A stretch of 64,000 nt of DNA from Hyphomicrobiales bacterium. GTDB taxonomy: Bacteria > Pseudomonadota > Alphaproteobacteria > Rhizobiales > Beijerinckiaceae. Shown here in pieces: positions 8,470 to 16,422 of this stretch. Positions within the stretch are counted from its first letter, which is position 1, and each line of letters opens with the position of its first letter. The translations under genes and the position numbers were made by a program. The notes beneath the pieces are model-generated. The model saw only the letters and a program-made list of their open reading frames with translations. It had not been told where the DNA came from and ran no database searches. The DNA lies in the NCBI GenBank assembly GCA_900470775.1, contig UCBZ01000034.1, forward strand, positions 115,097-179,096, in the 5' to 3' direction.

Positions 8470-9461
8470 TCGAAGATCGCGCTGAAGCGCTTGCGCGAGG
8501 CCGCCTCGTCGGCCAGCGCCTTGCCGGCGTCGAACGGCATCAGCTTGATCGCGCTGCGGTCGGGGTAGCCGGCCGGGAGGGCGACGTCGGGATGGGCCGC
8601 GACATAGCCCTGCTTCAGTGCAAGTTCCTGGCCGTCCTTCGAGATCAGGAAATCGACGAAGGCCTTGGCGGCTTCCGGGTTCTTGCTGGACTTGAGGATG
8701 GCGACCGGCTCGCTGACGGCCGAGACGCCCTCGCTCGGGAAGACGAACTCGACGGGCGCGCCCTTGGCCTTCTCGCGGATCGGCATGAAGTCGACGATCA
8801 TGCCGTAGAGCTTCTCGCCCGTCGCGACCTGGCGCAGGATGTCGCCATTGGCGCCCGCCGCGAGCGCGCCGTTCTTCTGCAGGGCTTCATAGAAGGCCCA
8901 GCCGGTCGGCAGATTGCCGGTCAGGGTGATGGTGTGGATCATCGCCGCGCCGGAGTTCAGCGGGCTCGGCATCGCCAGCAGGTTCTTGGCCTCGGGCTTG
9001 ATCAGGTCGAGCCAGCTCGTCGGCTTCATCGCAGCCTTGGTGTTGTAGACGATGCCGGTCGTGATCAGCTTGGTTGCGAACCAGAACTTGGCGGGGTCGT
9101 GCACGCCGGCCGGATAGGCCGAGGTCTCGGCCTTGTCATGCGCCAGCAGGCGGTTTTCCTTTTTCAGGCCTTCCATCGTCACCGCGTCGGCGATCAGCAG
9201 CAGGTCGGCCTGCGGCGCGCCGGCCTCGATCTCGGCGCGCAGCTTGGCCATCACACGGGGCGTGCCGTCGCGAACGAAGCTGATGTCGACCTTGGGATAT
9301 TTCGCCTTGAAGGCGTCGATGGTCTGCTGGGCATCGGTGTTGGGCTGGCTGGTATAGAGGACGAGCTTGCCTTCGACGGCCTGGGCCCATGCCTGCGGGG
9401 CGGCCAGCGTACCGGCGACAACAGCCGCCGTGATGATGGCGATCGACGTCTTGATCGGCAT
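8466..9461 (-). CDS. ABC transporter periplasmic binding protein, Fe(III)/FutA-like
   Basis: This is a 331-residue extracytoplasmic solute-binding protein. It begins with a signal peptide (MPIKTSIAIITAAVVAGTLAAPQAWAQA) and continues with GKLVLYTSQPNTDAQQTIDAF, the opening of family 1 proteins related to iron(III) binders. The ATG at 9461 with AAGGAGAG six bases upstream is the start; the frame stays open further upstream to 9671 but that part is not signal-like. It overlaps the permease by 4 bp. Ferric ion is the usual cargo of this type, but phosphonate or other anions cannot be excluded, and the expected tyrosine ligands were not verified by alignment. Confidence 0.85.
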   Translation of the reverse strand: MPIKTSIAIITAAVVAGTLAAPQAWAQAVEGKLVLYTSQPNTDAQQTIDAFKAKYPKVDISFVRDGTPRVMAKLRAEIEAGAPQADLLLIADAVTMEGLKKENRLLAHDKAETSAYPAGVHDPAKFWFATKLITTGIVYNTKAAMKPTSWLDLIKPEAKNLLAMPSPLNSGAAMIHTITLTGNLPTGWAFYEALQKNGALAAGANGDILRQVATGEKLYGMIVDFMPIREKAKGAPVEFVFPSEGVSAVSEPVAILKSSKNPEAAKAFVDFLISKDGQELALKQGYVAAHPDVALPAGYPDRSAIKLMPFDAGKALADEAASRKRFSAIFE

Positions 9462-9691
9462 GAAACTCTCCTTTGCGCGTGCCCGAGCGGGCTTGGCGCT
9501 GGCGGTAGTCTCCGCATATGACATATCCATGAAGGCTGCGTCATGAGGCCGAAGGCGTTCGGCTGCCATGAAAACGGCGGGACGTTGCTGCTTGTATGCA
9601 GGACGGCCCTGCCGCCGGGCGGCTTGACCCTGCCGGGCGGGCGCCCCACGTTCCGCCTGAATCCCCTGCATCCGATCGCGACAGGAAAGCC

Positions 9692-10648
9692 ATGACCGCC
9701 TCCAAGCTCGACCAGCTCCGCAAGATGACCACGGTCGTCGCCGACACCGGCGATATCGAAGCGGTCCGCCGGCTCAAGCCCGTCGACTGCACCACCAACC
9801 CGACGCTGATCCTGAAAGCCGTTGAGACCCCGGCCTATGCCGGTCTCGTCGACGAGGCGATCGCCTGGGGCAGGAAGGCCGGCGGCAGCGACAAGGCCGT
9901 GCATGCGGTCTGCGACCGGCTCGCCGTCACCTTCGGCGCCGAACTGACCAAGATCGTGCCCGGCCGGGTCTCGACCGAGGTCGATGCCGATCTGTCGTTC
10001 GACACAAAGGCGACGATCGACAAGGCGCGCAGCATCATTGCCGCCTATCAGGAGCGCGGCATCGAGAAGGATCGCGTCCTGATCAAGATCGCCTCGACCT
10101 GGGAGGGCATACAGGCCGCCAAGGTGCTGCAGGGCGAAGGCATCGACTGCAATCTGACGCTGCTGTTTTCGCTGCCGCAGGCCGTGGCCTGCGCCGATGC
10201 CGGCGCTTTCCTGATCTCGCCCTTCGTCGGCCGCATCCTCGACTGGCACGTCAAGGCCGGCGGCGGCCCCTACACCGCCGAGACCGATCCCGGCGTCGTC
10301 TCGGTCGGGACCATCTACGCGTATTACAAGACCCATGGCATCGAGACGGTGGTGATGGGCGCGTCCTTCCGCAACACCGGCGAGATCGAGGCGCTGGCCG
10401 GCTGCGACCGGCTGACCATCGGACCGGGCCTGCTCGACGAACTCGCCGGTGCGACGGGCGACCTGCCGCGCAAGCTATCTGCCGACAAGCCGGGCGAGGC
10501 CCCCGCCAAGCTGACGCTCGACGAAAAAGCCTTCCGCTTCGCGATGAACGAGGATGCGATGGGCACCGAGAAGCTGGCGGAAGGCATCCGCGGCTTCGTC
10601 AAGGACCTGCGCGGCCTGCGCAAGCTCGTGGCTGCGAAGCTCGCCTGA
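9692..10648 (+). CDS. tal: Transaldolase
   Basis: The product is a 318-residue class I transaldolase of the non-oxidative pentose phosphate pathway, moving a dihydroxyacetone unit between sedoheptulose-7-phosphate and glyceraldehyde-3-phosphate. The TalB-length sequence has the [11 protein letters not shown] motif near the N-terminus, and [17 protein letters not shown] carries the Schiff-base lysine. The late motifs [26 protein letters not shown] (in part) and [18 protein letters not shown] are also present. ATG at 9692 follows CAGGAAAG. The gene stands alone between the ABC operon and a palindromic repeat, and the enzyme is cytosolic. Confidence 0.96.
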   Translation: MTASKLDQLRKMTTVVADTGDIEAVRRLKPVDCTTNPTLILKAVETPAYAGLVDEAIAWGRKAGGSDKAVHAVCDRLAVTFGAELTKIVPGRVSTEVDADLSFDTKATIDKARSIIAAYQERGIEKDRVLIKIASTWEGIQAAKVLQGEGIDCNLTLLFSLPQAVACADAGAFLISPFVGRILDWHVKAGGGPYTAETDPGVVSVGTIYAYYKTHGIETVVMGASFRNTGEIEALAGCDRLTIGPGLLDELAGATGDLPRKLSADKPGEAPAKLTLDEKAFRFAMNEDAMGTEKLAEGIRGFVKDLRGLRKLVAAKLA

Positions 10649-10659
10649 AAGGCGGAATG

Positions 10660-10745
10660 CGTCATTGCGAGACGGCAAAGCCGACGAAGCAATCCAGGGC
10701 ATAGAACCCTAAGATTTAGATTGCTTCGCTTTGCTCGCAATGACG
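10660..10745. repeat. Dispersed palindrome, CGTCATTGCGAG family
   Basis: CGTCATTGCGAG at 10660-10671 is inverted at 10734-10745 (CTCGCAATGACG), and the inner arms GAAGCAATC and GATTGCTTC also pair, giving a long cruciform-capable element of 86 bp. It follows the transaldolase stop by 12 bp. Similar CGTCATTGCGAGC…GAAGCAATC elements are common between genes of Hyphomicrobiales. There is no T-run after either arm. Confidence 0.85.
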
Positions 10746-10769
10746 GCTGCGGCGGGCTTGGCCGGACGC

Positions 10770-11285
10770 TCAGGGCTTCGGTGCGACCTCGGCCTGCGCC
10801 GTGACATTCGGCTTCGGCGGCGGCGAGGCCGGGTCGAAGAAGCTGCGGCCGCCGGCGGCCGCGGTTTCGAGCTGGTGCTTCCAGCCCTTGGTGTCCTTGC
10901 CGCCGAGCGAGGCGAAATCTTCGCGACGGTTCATGTCGCTGCCGCGGCCCTGATACACCATCACGCCATTGGCGGTGACGACGATGTCGCCGCGCCGCAG
11001 CGTCGGGTCCTTCAGATACCAGCTCGGATCGGTCGCCGGGTCGAGCTGCACGACCGGGGCCTTCGGCTTGGTCGACGCCTCGGGCGCCCGCGGACGCGGC
11101 GCACGCTGCTGCATCGGCTCGTCATATTCGTAGATCGGTGTCGCCCGAAGGCGCGGACCGCCGCCGAAGATGGCGCGCCCCAGTTCCTCGAACAGATTGG
11201 CCGCTTGGGCTCCGGGCGCACCGGCGACGGCCATCGCCGCCACCATCGAGAACATCATCGCGCGCCGCACAACCATCACCGTCAT
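10770..11285 (-). CDS. Small secreted protein with GD[VI]VVT…EDF module (second copy)
   Basis: This is an unrecognised 171-residue protein. It has an N-terminal signal sequence (MMFSMVAAMAVAGAPGAQAANLF, possibly starting at an internal Met), a Pro/Arg/Lys-rich linker at about 61-80, and then SWYLKDPTLRRGDIVVTANGV. The segment GDIVVTANGVMVYQGRG…REDF (residues 95-127) matches the module of the protein at 3551-4090 with no gaps, twelve identities in 33. Otherwise the two proteins differ. The gene is monocistronic, convergent with transaldolase across a palindromic repeat. A beta-rich periplasmic or surface module is a reasonable guess from the alternating hydrophobic residues, but no function is assigned. 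Confidence 0.75.
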   Translation of the reverse strand: MTVMVVRRAMMFSMVAAMAVAGAPGAQAANLFEELGRAIFGGGPRLRATPIYEYDEPMQQRAPRPRAPEASTKPKAPVVQLDPATDPSWYLKDPTLRRGDIVVTANGVMVYQGRGSDMNRREDFASLGGKDTKGWKHQLETAAAGGRSFFDPASPPPKPNVTAQAEVAPKP

Positions 11286-11384
11286 CCCGAACCAACCGAA
11301 GCTTCAACGACTGATGGTCGCAAAAGGTTCAGCGCAGGTTCACCGACGCGGTTAATATATTTTAAGGAGCTGTGTCGGAGCGGC

Positions 11385-13061
11385 TCAGCCCTGCGCCGCG
11401 AACGCCTCTGCCCGGATCGCCGACAGCGATTTCGCCGGCGTGATCGCCTCCGGATCGAGCAGGCAATGGATGATCGCGGGCTTGCCCGAGGCGACCGCAC
11501 GCTCGAAAGCCGGGCCGAACTCGGCGGTAGTCTCGACTCGCTCGCCATGGCCGCCGAAGGCCTTGGCGTAAGCCGCGAAATCGGGGTTCTTCAGCGTCGT
11601 CGCCGAGACGCGGCCGGGGTAATGCTTCTCCTGATGCATGCGGATGGTGCCGTACATGCCGTTATCGACCACGATGACGATCACGGCGAGGTCGTATTGC
11701 ACGGCGGTGGCGAAATCCTGCCCGTTCATCAGGAAGCAGCCATCGCCGGCAAAGGCGATCACGGTGCGCTCGGGGAACAAGCGCTTGGCGCCGATCGCAG
11801 CCGGCACGCCATAGCCCATCGAGCCCGAAGTCGGCGCGAGCTGCGTCGCGAATTTGTTGAAGCGGTGGAAGCGATGCACCCAGGTCGCGTAATTGCCGGC
11901 GCCATTGCACATGATGGCGTCGTCGGGGAGCTGCCGGCGCAGCCAGGTCACCATCTCGCCGGGATGGAACGTGCCAGCAACCGGCGCGGGTTGGCCGCTC
12001 CAGCCGAGATAGCTCTCATGCGCCTCGGCGGCTGCGCCTGACCAGGCGATCTCCTGCGGAGGATGCACGGTCTCCAGCGCGGCGCAAAACGCGGTCGGCG
12101 AGGCGTTGATCGCCAGTGACGGCCGGTAGACCCGGCCGAGCTCCTCGGCATCGGGATGGACATGGACCAGCGGCCGGCCGGGATTGGGAATGCCGAACAG
12201 CGTGTAGGACTGGCTCGGCATCTCCGACAACCGCCCGCCGACGAGCAGCACGAGGTCGCTGTCCTGGATGCGCTTCAGCAGCTTCGGATTGGGGCCGATG
12301 CCGAGATCGCCGGCGAAATTCGGATGGTCGGCCGGAAACAGCATCTGCCGCCGGAACGAGACCGCGACGGGCAGGTCGAAACGTTCGGCAAAGCGCTGGA
12401 AGCGCGCGATCGCCTGCGGGTCCCAGCGCGAGCCACCGAGGATCGCGACCGGAGACTTCGCCGCCCAGAGCCGCTTCTGCAGGTCGATGGTCTGGAGCAG
12501 GGACGGGTGCGTCTCGGTGACCTGATAGGGCTCGGCGTCGGCGACATCGGCGAGGTCGGTCAACACGTCCTCAGGCAGGGCGATCACGACGGGACCGGGC
12601 CGGCCGGAGGTCGCGACATGGAAGGCGCGGCTGATGATCTCGGGGATGCGGGCGGCGTCGTCGATCTCGGTCGCCCATTTCGTCATGGTGCCGAAGACGG
12701 CGCGGTAGTCGAGCTCCTGGAAGGCCTCGCGCTCGCGCATGCCGCGCTCGATCTGCCCGACGAACAGGATCAGCGGCGTCGAATCCTGGTCGGCGATATG
12801 GATGCCGGGCGAGGCATTGGTGGCGCCGGGCCCGCGCGTGACGAAGCAGATGCCGGGCTTGCCGGTCAGCTTGCCGGCGGCCTCGGCCATCATGCAGGCG
12901 CCGCCCTCGGCCCGGCAGATGGTGACCTTCAGGCTGGCATCATGCAATGCGTCGAGCACGGCGAGATAGCTCTCGCCCGGCACGCAGAAGGCGTCGGTCG
13001 CGCCATGGAGGATCAGTTGGTCGACGAGGATCTGCCCGCCGCTGCGCATGGTTGTCGTCAT
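11385..13061 (-). CDS. Thiamine-diphosphate-dependent enzyme, acetolactate-synthase-like
   Basis: This 558-residue enzyme has the three-domain layout of the ThDP decarboxylase/ligase superfamily. The N-terminal pyrimidine-binding domain contains the catalytic glutamate in CRAEGGACMMAEAAGKLTG, the central domain is Rossmann-like, and the C-terminal pyrophosphate-binding domain has GDG CFLMN…VDNGMYG, the GDG-x(24-27)-N metal site. Candidates include a catabolic acetolactate synthase, a benzoylformate- or oxalyl-type decarboxylase, or an uncharacterised ligase; no small regulatory subunit gene lies nearby, which argues against biosynthetic IlvB. ATG at 13061 is used here, with a second ATG 12 bases in. 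A 14-bp palindrome lies 16 bp upstream, shared with the divergent toxin-antitoxin unit. Confidence 0.8.
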   Translation of the reverse strand: MTTTMRSGGQILVDQLILHGATDAFCVPGESYLAVLDALHDASLKVTICRAEGGACMMAEAAGKLTGKPGICFVTRGPGATNASPGIHIADQDSTPLILFVGQIERGMREREAFQELDYRAVFGTMTKWATEIDDAARIPEIISRAFHVATSGRPGPVVIALPEDVLTDLADVADAEPYQVTETHPSLLQTIDLQKRLWAAKSPVAILGGSRWDPQAIARFQRFAERFDLPVAVSFRRQMLFPADHPNFAGDLGIGPNPKLLKRIQDSDLVLLVGGRLSEMPSQSYTLFGIPNPGRPLVHVHPDAEELGRVYRPSLAINASPTAFCAALETVHPPQEIAWSGAAAEAHESYLGWSGQPAPVAGTFHPGEMVTWLRRQLPDDAIMCNGAGNYATWVHRFHRFNKFATQLAPTSGSMGYGVPAAIGAKRLFPERTVIAFAGDGCFLMNGQDFATAVQYDLAVIVIVVDNGMYGTIRMHQEKHYPGRVSATTLKNPDFAAYAKAFGGHGERVETTAEFGPAFERAVASGKPAIIHCLLDPEAITPAKSLSAIRAEAFAAQG

Positions 13062-13076
13062 TGACCTCGTCCGTGT

Positions 13077-13090
13077 AACTTAGCTAAGTT
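13077..13090. promoter_or_regulatory. Perfect 14-bp palindrome, candidate toxin-antitoxin operator
   Basis: AACTTAGCTAAGTT is its own reverse complement. It stands in the 60-bp gap between the divergent ThDP-enzyme gene and the Phd-like antitoxin, 31 bp before the antitoxin ATG. Phd/YefM antitoxins bind short palindromes in their own promoters, so this is the natural autoregulatory site; it would also sit in the ThDP enzyme's promoter. Confidence 0.55.
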
Positions 13091-13121
13091 GGTCATATCG
13101 AAGGATGAGCTGGAGGCCGCC

Positions 13122-13391
13122 ATGACGCGCGTCACCATCCATGAAGCCAAGACCCATCTGTCGCGCCTGCTCGAAGAGGTCGAGAAGGGCGGCGAGGTCG
13201 TGATCTCGCGGCGCGACAAGCCGATCGCGCGGCTGGTGCCGATCGAAGCCAAGCGGGTCGAGCGCAAGCCGGGGCGAATGCAGGGCATGATGGATGTTGG
13301 CAACGAGATATTCGATCCGCTGCCCGAAGATGAACTGCGCCTCTGGGAAGGACGTGACGATTGGGACTTCTTCTCGACTCCGCCACGCTGA
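13122..13391 (+). CDS. Type II antitoxin, Phd/YefM family
   Basis: The 89-residue protein has the Phd/YefM fold at its N-terminus (MTRVTIHEAKTHLSRLLEEVEKGGEVVISRRDKPIARLVPI, cited in part), which dimerises and binds DNA. Its C-terminal acidic and aromatic stretch (EDELRLWEGRDDWDFF) is of the kind that covers a toxin active site. I chose ATG 13122 because GGAGG lies six bases upstream; the frame is open 33 bases further but the extra residues are not family-like. It overlaps the PIN-domain gene by 31 bp, so the pair is translationally coupled. Confidence 0.88.
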   Translation: MTRVTIHEAKTHLSRLLEEVEKGGEVVISRRDKPIARLVPIEAKRVERKPGRMQGMMDVGNEIFDPLPEDELRLWEGRDDWDFFSTPPR

Positions 13392-13744
13392 TCTGGTGGA
13401 TTTACGACGCGCATCGGTTGTCGCCGCCGGCGGTTAGAGCGGTCAACGAAGCGGATCGCGTCGTTGTCAGTTCTGTGACCGCCATGGAGCTTGCGACCAA
13501 ACTGCGCATCGGCAAGCTTCCGCAGGTCCGGCCTCTGGTCGCAAGCTTCGCCGAACATTGCGCGATCGACAACTTCGAGCTTCTGCCCCTTCGGCATGAG
13601 CATTCGATCTGCGGCGGCTCCATTCCCAGCGAGCATCGCGATCTCTTCGACCGCATGCTCGCTGGGCAGGCCATCGTCGAGAATCTGACGCTGGTTTCGC
13701 CCGACACCGCCTTCGACGCACTCGGCGCCCGCCGTCTCTGGTGA
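13361..13744 (+). CDS. Type II toxin, PIN-domain ribonuclease (VapC-like)
   Basis: This 127-residue PIN-domain protein is expected to be a metal-dependent RNase neutralised by the preceding antitoxin. The acidic catalytic set is visible: D6 in LLLDSATLIWW, E43 in SSVTAMELATK, D94 and D97 in HRDLFDRMLAGQA, and D115 in LTLVSPD. Start is TTG at 13361, inside the antitoxin reading frame; no ATG gives the D-containing first strand. The stop lies 10 bp before the convergent CoA-transferase stop. The combination of Phd antitoxin with PIN toxin is common in alphaproteobacteria. All key acidic residues are present, so it should be active. Confidence 0.88.
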   Translation: MGLLLDSATLIWWIYDAHRLSPPAVRAVNEADRVVVSSVTAMELATKLRIGKLPQVRPLVASFAEHCAIDNFELLPLRHEHSICGGSIPSEHRDLFDRMLAGQAIVENLTLVSPDTAFDALGARRLW

Positions 13745-13753
13745 GCCGCGCAT

Positions 13754-14935
13754 TCAGCCGCCTCCCCAGGCCGGATCGTTCAGGATCTCGTCGGCATGCT
13801 CGCCGAGTTGCGGGCTCGGGCGTGGCGACACCTGCCTGATGCCATCCATGACGATGGGCGAGGCGACGGTCGGGATGCTCCCGCCCTTGGCGACGTCGCT
13901 CGCCAGATCGACGCGGACGCCGCGCGCCAGAATCTGCGGATCGGCGAAGACTTCGTCGACGCCGTTGATCGGGCCGGCCGGCACGCCGACCTTTTCCAGC
14001 GCCGCTAGAAGATCGGCCTTGAGGTAGCGCTGGGTCAGCTTGTGCAGGTGCTCCGTGAGCGCGATGCGGTTCTTCACGCGTGAGCGGTTGTCGATATAGC
14101 CGGGCTGGTCGGCCAGCATCGGCTCGCCCAGCACCTCGCAGAGCTTGCGCCACTGCCCGTCATTGCCGGTCGCGATGATGATATGCCCGTCAGCGACCGG
14201 GAACACGTCATAGGGCACGATGTTGGGGTGCGCGTTGCCGAGCCGGGCCGGCGGATTGCCCGAGACGAGATAATTCATCGCCTGGTTGCCGAGCACCGCG
14301 ACCTGCGCATCGAGCAGCGCCATGTCGAGGCTCGCGCCTTCGCCGGTGGCATCGCGCCGGCGCAGCGCCGAGAGGATGCCGACCGAGGCATAAAGGCCGG
14401 TATAGATGTCGGCAACGGCATAGCCCGCCTTCATCGGAGCGCCCTCGGGCTCGCCGGTGACCGACATCGGCCCCCCCATACCCTGCACCAGGAAGTCGTA
14501 GCCGGCGCGCGGCGCATAGGGGCCGGTCTGGCCGAAGCCGGTGACCGAGCAATAGATCAGCCGTGGGAACTCGGCCCGCAGCGAGGCTTCGTCGAGCCCG
14601 TATTTCTGCAAGCCCCCGACCTTGAAATTCTCGACAACGACATCGGCATGGGCCGCCAGCTTGCGCACCAGCGCCTGGCCCTCGGGGGTGCGGAAATCGG
14701 CCGTGATCGAGCGCTTGCCGCGATTGGCCGAGTGGAAATAGGCGGCGGAGAGGTTCTCCCCGTCAGCGTCCTCGACGAAGGGCGGGCCCCATTTGCGGGT
14801 GTCGTCGCCTTCGGGCGCCTCGACCTTGACGACGTCGGCACCGAGATCGGCCAGAAGCTGGCCGATCCAGGGACCGGCGAGAATGCGCGCGAGTTCCAGC
14901 ACGCGCAGGCCGGCGAGGGGAGGGGTGGCTGTCAT
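13754..14935 (-). CDS. CaiB/BaiF family CoA-transferase, possibly glutarate-CoA transferase
   Basis: This 393-residue family III CoA-transferase opens with LAGLRVLELARILAGPWIGQLLADLGADVVKVE (cited in part), the typical N-terminal fold. The catalytic aspartate is expected in the DMALLDAQVAVLGNQ region. The second-domain motif GNAHPNIVPYDVFPVADGHIIIATGNDGQW is typical (cited in part). Its position directly downstream of glutaryl-CoA dehydrogenase suggests a succinyl-CoA:glutarate CoA-transferase role, supplying glutaryl-CoA, but this is inferred from context only. It is the last gene of the row that begins with the aldehyde dehydrogenase at 17943, with palindromic repeats between each pair of genes. 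The protein is cytosolic. Confidence 0.82.
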   Translation of the reverse strand: MTATPPLAGLRVLELARILAGPWIGQLLADLGADVVKVEAPEGDDTRKWGPPFVEDADGENLSAAYFHSANRGKRSITADFRTPEGQALVRKLAAHADVVVENFKVGGLQKYGLDEASLRAEFPRLIYCSVTGFGQTGPYAPRAGYDFLVQGMGGPMSVTGEPEGAPMKAGYAVADIYTGLYASVGILSALRRRDATGEGASLDMALLDAQVAVLGNQAMNYLVSGNPPARLGNAHPNIVPYDVFPVADGHIIIATGNDGQWRKLCEVLGEPMLADQPGYIDNRSRVKNRIALTEHLHKLTQRYLKADLLAALEKVGVPAGPINGVDEVFADPQILARGVRVDLASDVAKGGSIPTVASPIVMDGIRQVSPRPSPQLGEHADEILNDPAWGGG

Positions 14936-14951
14936 CGCTCTCGATCCGCGC

Positions 14952-15058
14952 CGTCATCCCGGCCGGAGCGAAGCGGAGAGCCGGGATCCATGCCTGGCCG
15001 CTGATCGGCGATGCTCTGGCATGGATCCCGGGTCGAGCTGCGCTCGCCCGGGATGACG
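14952..15058. repeat. Dispersed palindrome, CGTCATCCCGG family
   Basis: CGTCATCCCGG at the left end is matched by CCCGGGATGACG at 15047-15058. A second inverted pair, GGATCCATGCC and GGCATGGATCC, lies inside. The element fills most of the gap between the CoA-transferase and glutaryl-CoA dehydrogenase genes. Confidence 0.85.
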
Positions 15059-15077
15059 CGGAGGGTGTGGGAAAGTC

Positions 15078-16295
15078 TCAGAAGAACGCCTGCAGGCCGG
15101 TGACCGCTCGGCCGAGGATCAGCGCATGAACGTCATGCGTGCCCTCATAGGTGTTCACCGTCTCGAGGTTCGCCGCGTGGCGCATGACATGGTACTCGAT
15201 CGAGATGCCGTTGCCGCCATGCATGTCGCGGGCCTGGCGGGCGATGTCGAGCGCCTTGCCGCAATTGTTGCGCTTGACCAGGCTGATCATCTCGGGCGCC
15301 ATCCGGCCGTCGTCGAGCAGGCGCCCGACGCGCAGCGAGCCCTGCAGGCCGAGCGAGATCTCGGTCAGCATGTCCGCCAGCTTCTTCTGGAAGAGCTGCG
15401 TCTGGGCGAGCGGCTTGTTGAACTGCTTGCGATCAAGCCCGTACTGCCGCGCTCGATGGAAGCAATCCTCGGCCGCGCCCATCACGCCCCAGGAGATGCC
15501 GTAGCGCGCGCGGTTGAGGCAGCCGAACGGACCTTTCAGGCCGGAGACGTTCGGCAGCAGGTTCTCTTCGGGAACGATCACGCCATCCATGACGATCTCG
15601 CCCGTGATCGAGGCGCGAAGCGAGAGCTTGCCGCCGATCTTCGGCGCCGACAGCCCCTTCATGCCCTTTTCGAGGATGAAGCCGCGGATCTGGTTGTCAT
15701 GCGCAGCCGACTTCGCCCAGACGACGAAGACGTCGGCGATCGGCGAATTCGAGATCCACATCTTCGAGCCGGTCAGGCGATAGCCGCCGGCGACCTTCTC
15801 GGCGCGGGTCTTCATGCCCGCCGGATCGGAGCCGGCATCGGGCTCGGTCAGGCCGAAGCAGCCGATCCATTCGCCGGAGCCGAGCTTGGGCAGGTACTTC
15901 TTGCGTTGGCTCTCGTCGCCATAGGCGTAGATCGGATACATCACCAGCGAGGACTGCACCGACATCATCGAGCGATAGCCGGAATCGACGCGCTCGACCT
16001 CGCGGGCCACCAGCCCATAAGACACGTAGTTGGCGCCGGCGCAGCCATACTCTTCCGGCACGGTGACGCCGAGCAGGCCGAGTTCGCCCATCTCGTTGAA
16101 GATCGAGCGGTCGGTCTCCTCATTGAGATAGGCTTCGGCGATGCGCGGCTGCAGCTTCTCCTGCGCGAAGTCGCGCGCCGTGTCGCGGATCAGCCGCTCG
16201 TCTTCCGAGAGCTGGTCGTCGAGCAGGAAGGCGTCGTCCCAGGTGAATTCGGCCAGCTTGTGGCTGGGGGCGTGGCTGCGGGCGGCTTCTGCCAT
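15078..16295 (-). CDS. gcdH: Glutaryl-CoA dehydrogenase
   Basis: This FAD enzyme oxidises and decarboxylates glutaryl-CoA to crotonyl-CoA in lysine and tryptophan breakdown. The 405-residue sequence has features specific to GcdH rather than general acyl-CoA dehydrogenases: [74 protein letters not shown] and the C-terminal [20 protein letters not shown] carrying the catalytic glutamate (each cited in part). I start at ATG 16295 ([10 protein letters not shown]), with GGGAGAG upstream; 17 upstream in-frame residues come from a repeat element. The gene lies between an ALDH7-type dehydrogenase and a CoA-transferase on the same strand. Confidence 0.95.
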   Translation of the reverse strand: MAEAARSHAPSHKLAEFTWDDAFLLDDQLSEDERLIRDTARDFAQEKLQPRIAEAYLNEETDRSIFNEMGELGLLGVTVPEEYGCAGANYVSYGLVAREVERVDSGYRSMMSVQSSLVMYPIYAYGDESQRKKYLPKLGSGEWIGCFGLTEPDAGSDPAGMKTRAEKVAGGYRLTGSKMWISNSPIADVFVVWAKSAAHDNQIRGFILEKGMKGLSAPKIGGKLSLRASITGEIVMDGVIVPEENLLPNVSGLKGPFGCLNRARYGISWGVMGAAEDCFHRARQYGLDRKQFNKPLAQTQLFQKKLADMLTEISLGLQGSLRVGRLLDDGRMAPEMISLVKRNNCGKALDIARQARDMHGGNGISIEYHVMRHAANLETVNTYEGTHDVHALILGRAVTGLQAFF

Positions 16296-16319
16296 CTGAT
16301 CTCTCCCTTGTCGTTCTGC

Positions 16320-16412
16320 CGTCATGGTCGGGCTTGACCCGACCATCTCGGAAACCAGCTATCTGGTCTAAGAGATTCTCAGGCTCGCGCTTCGCTTCGC
16401 CCGAGAATGACG
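16320..16412. repeat. Dispersed palindrome, CGTCATGGTCGGG family
   Basis: The left part holds the hairpin ATGGTCGGGcttgaCCCGACCAT, and the right part ends in CCGAGAATGACG. The ends CGTCAT and ATGACG are inverted. The same design recurs at 32846, 47848 and 62128. Confidence 0.8.
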
Positions 16413-16422
16413 TGCTGTTGGA

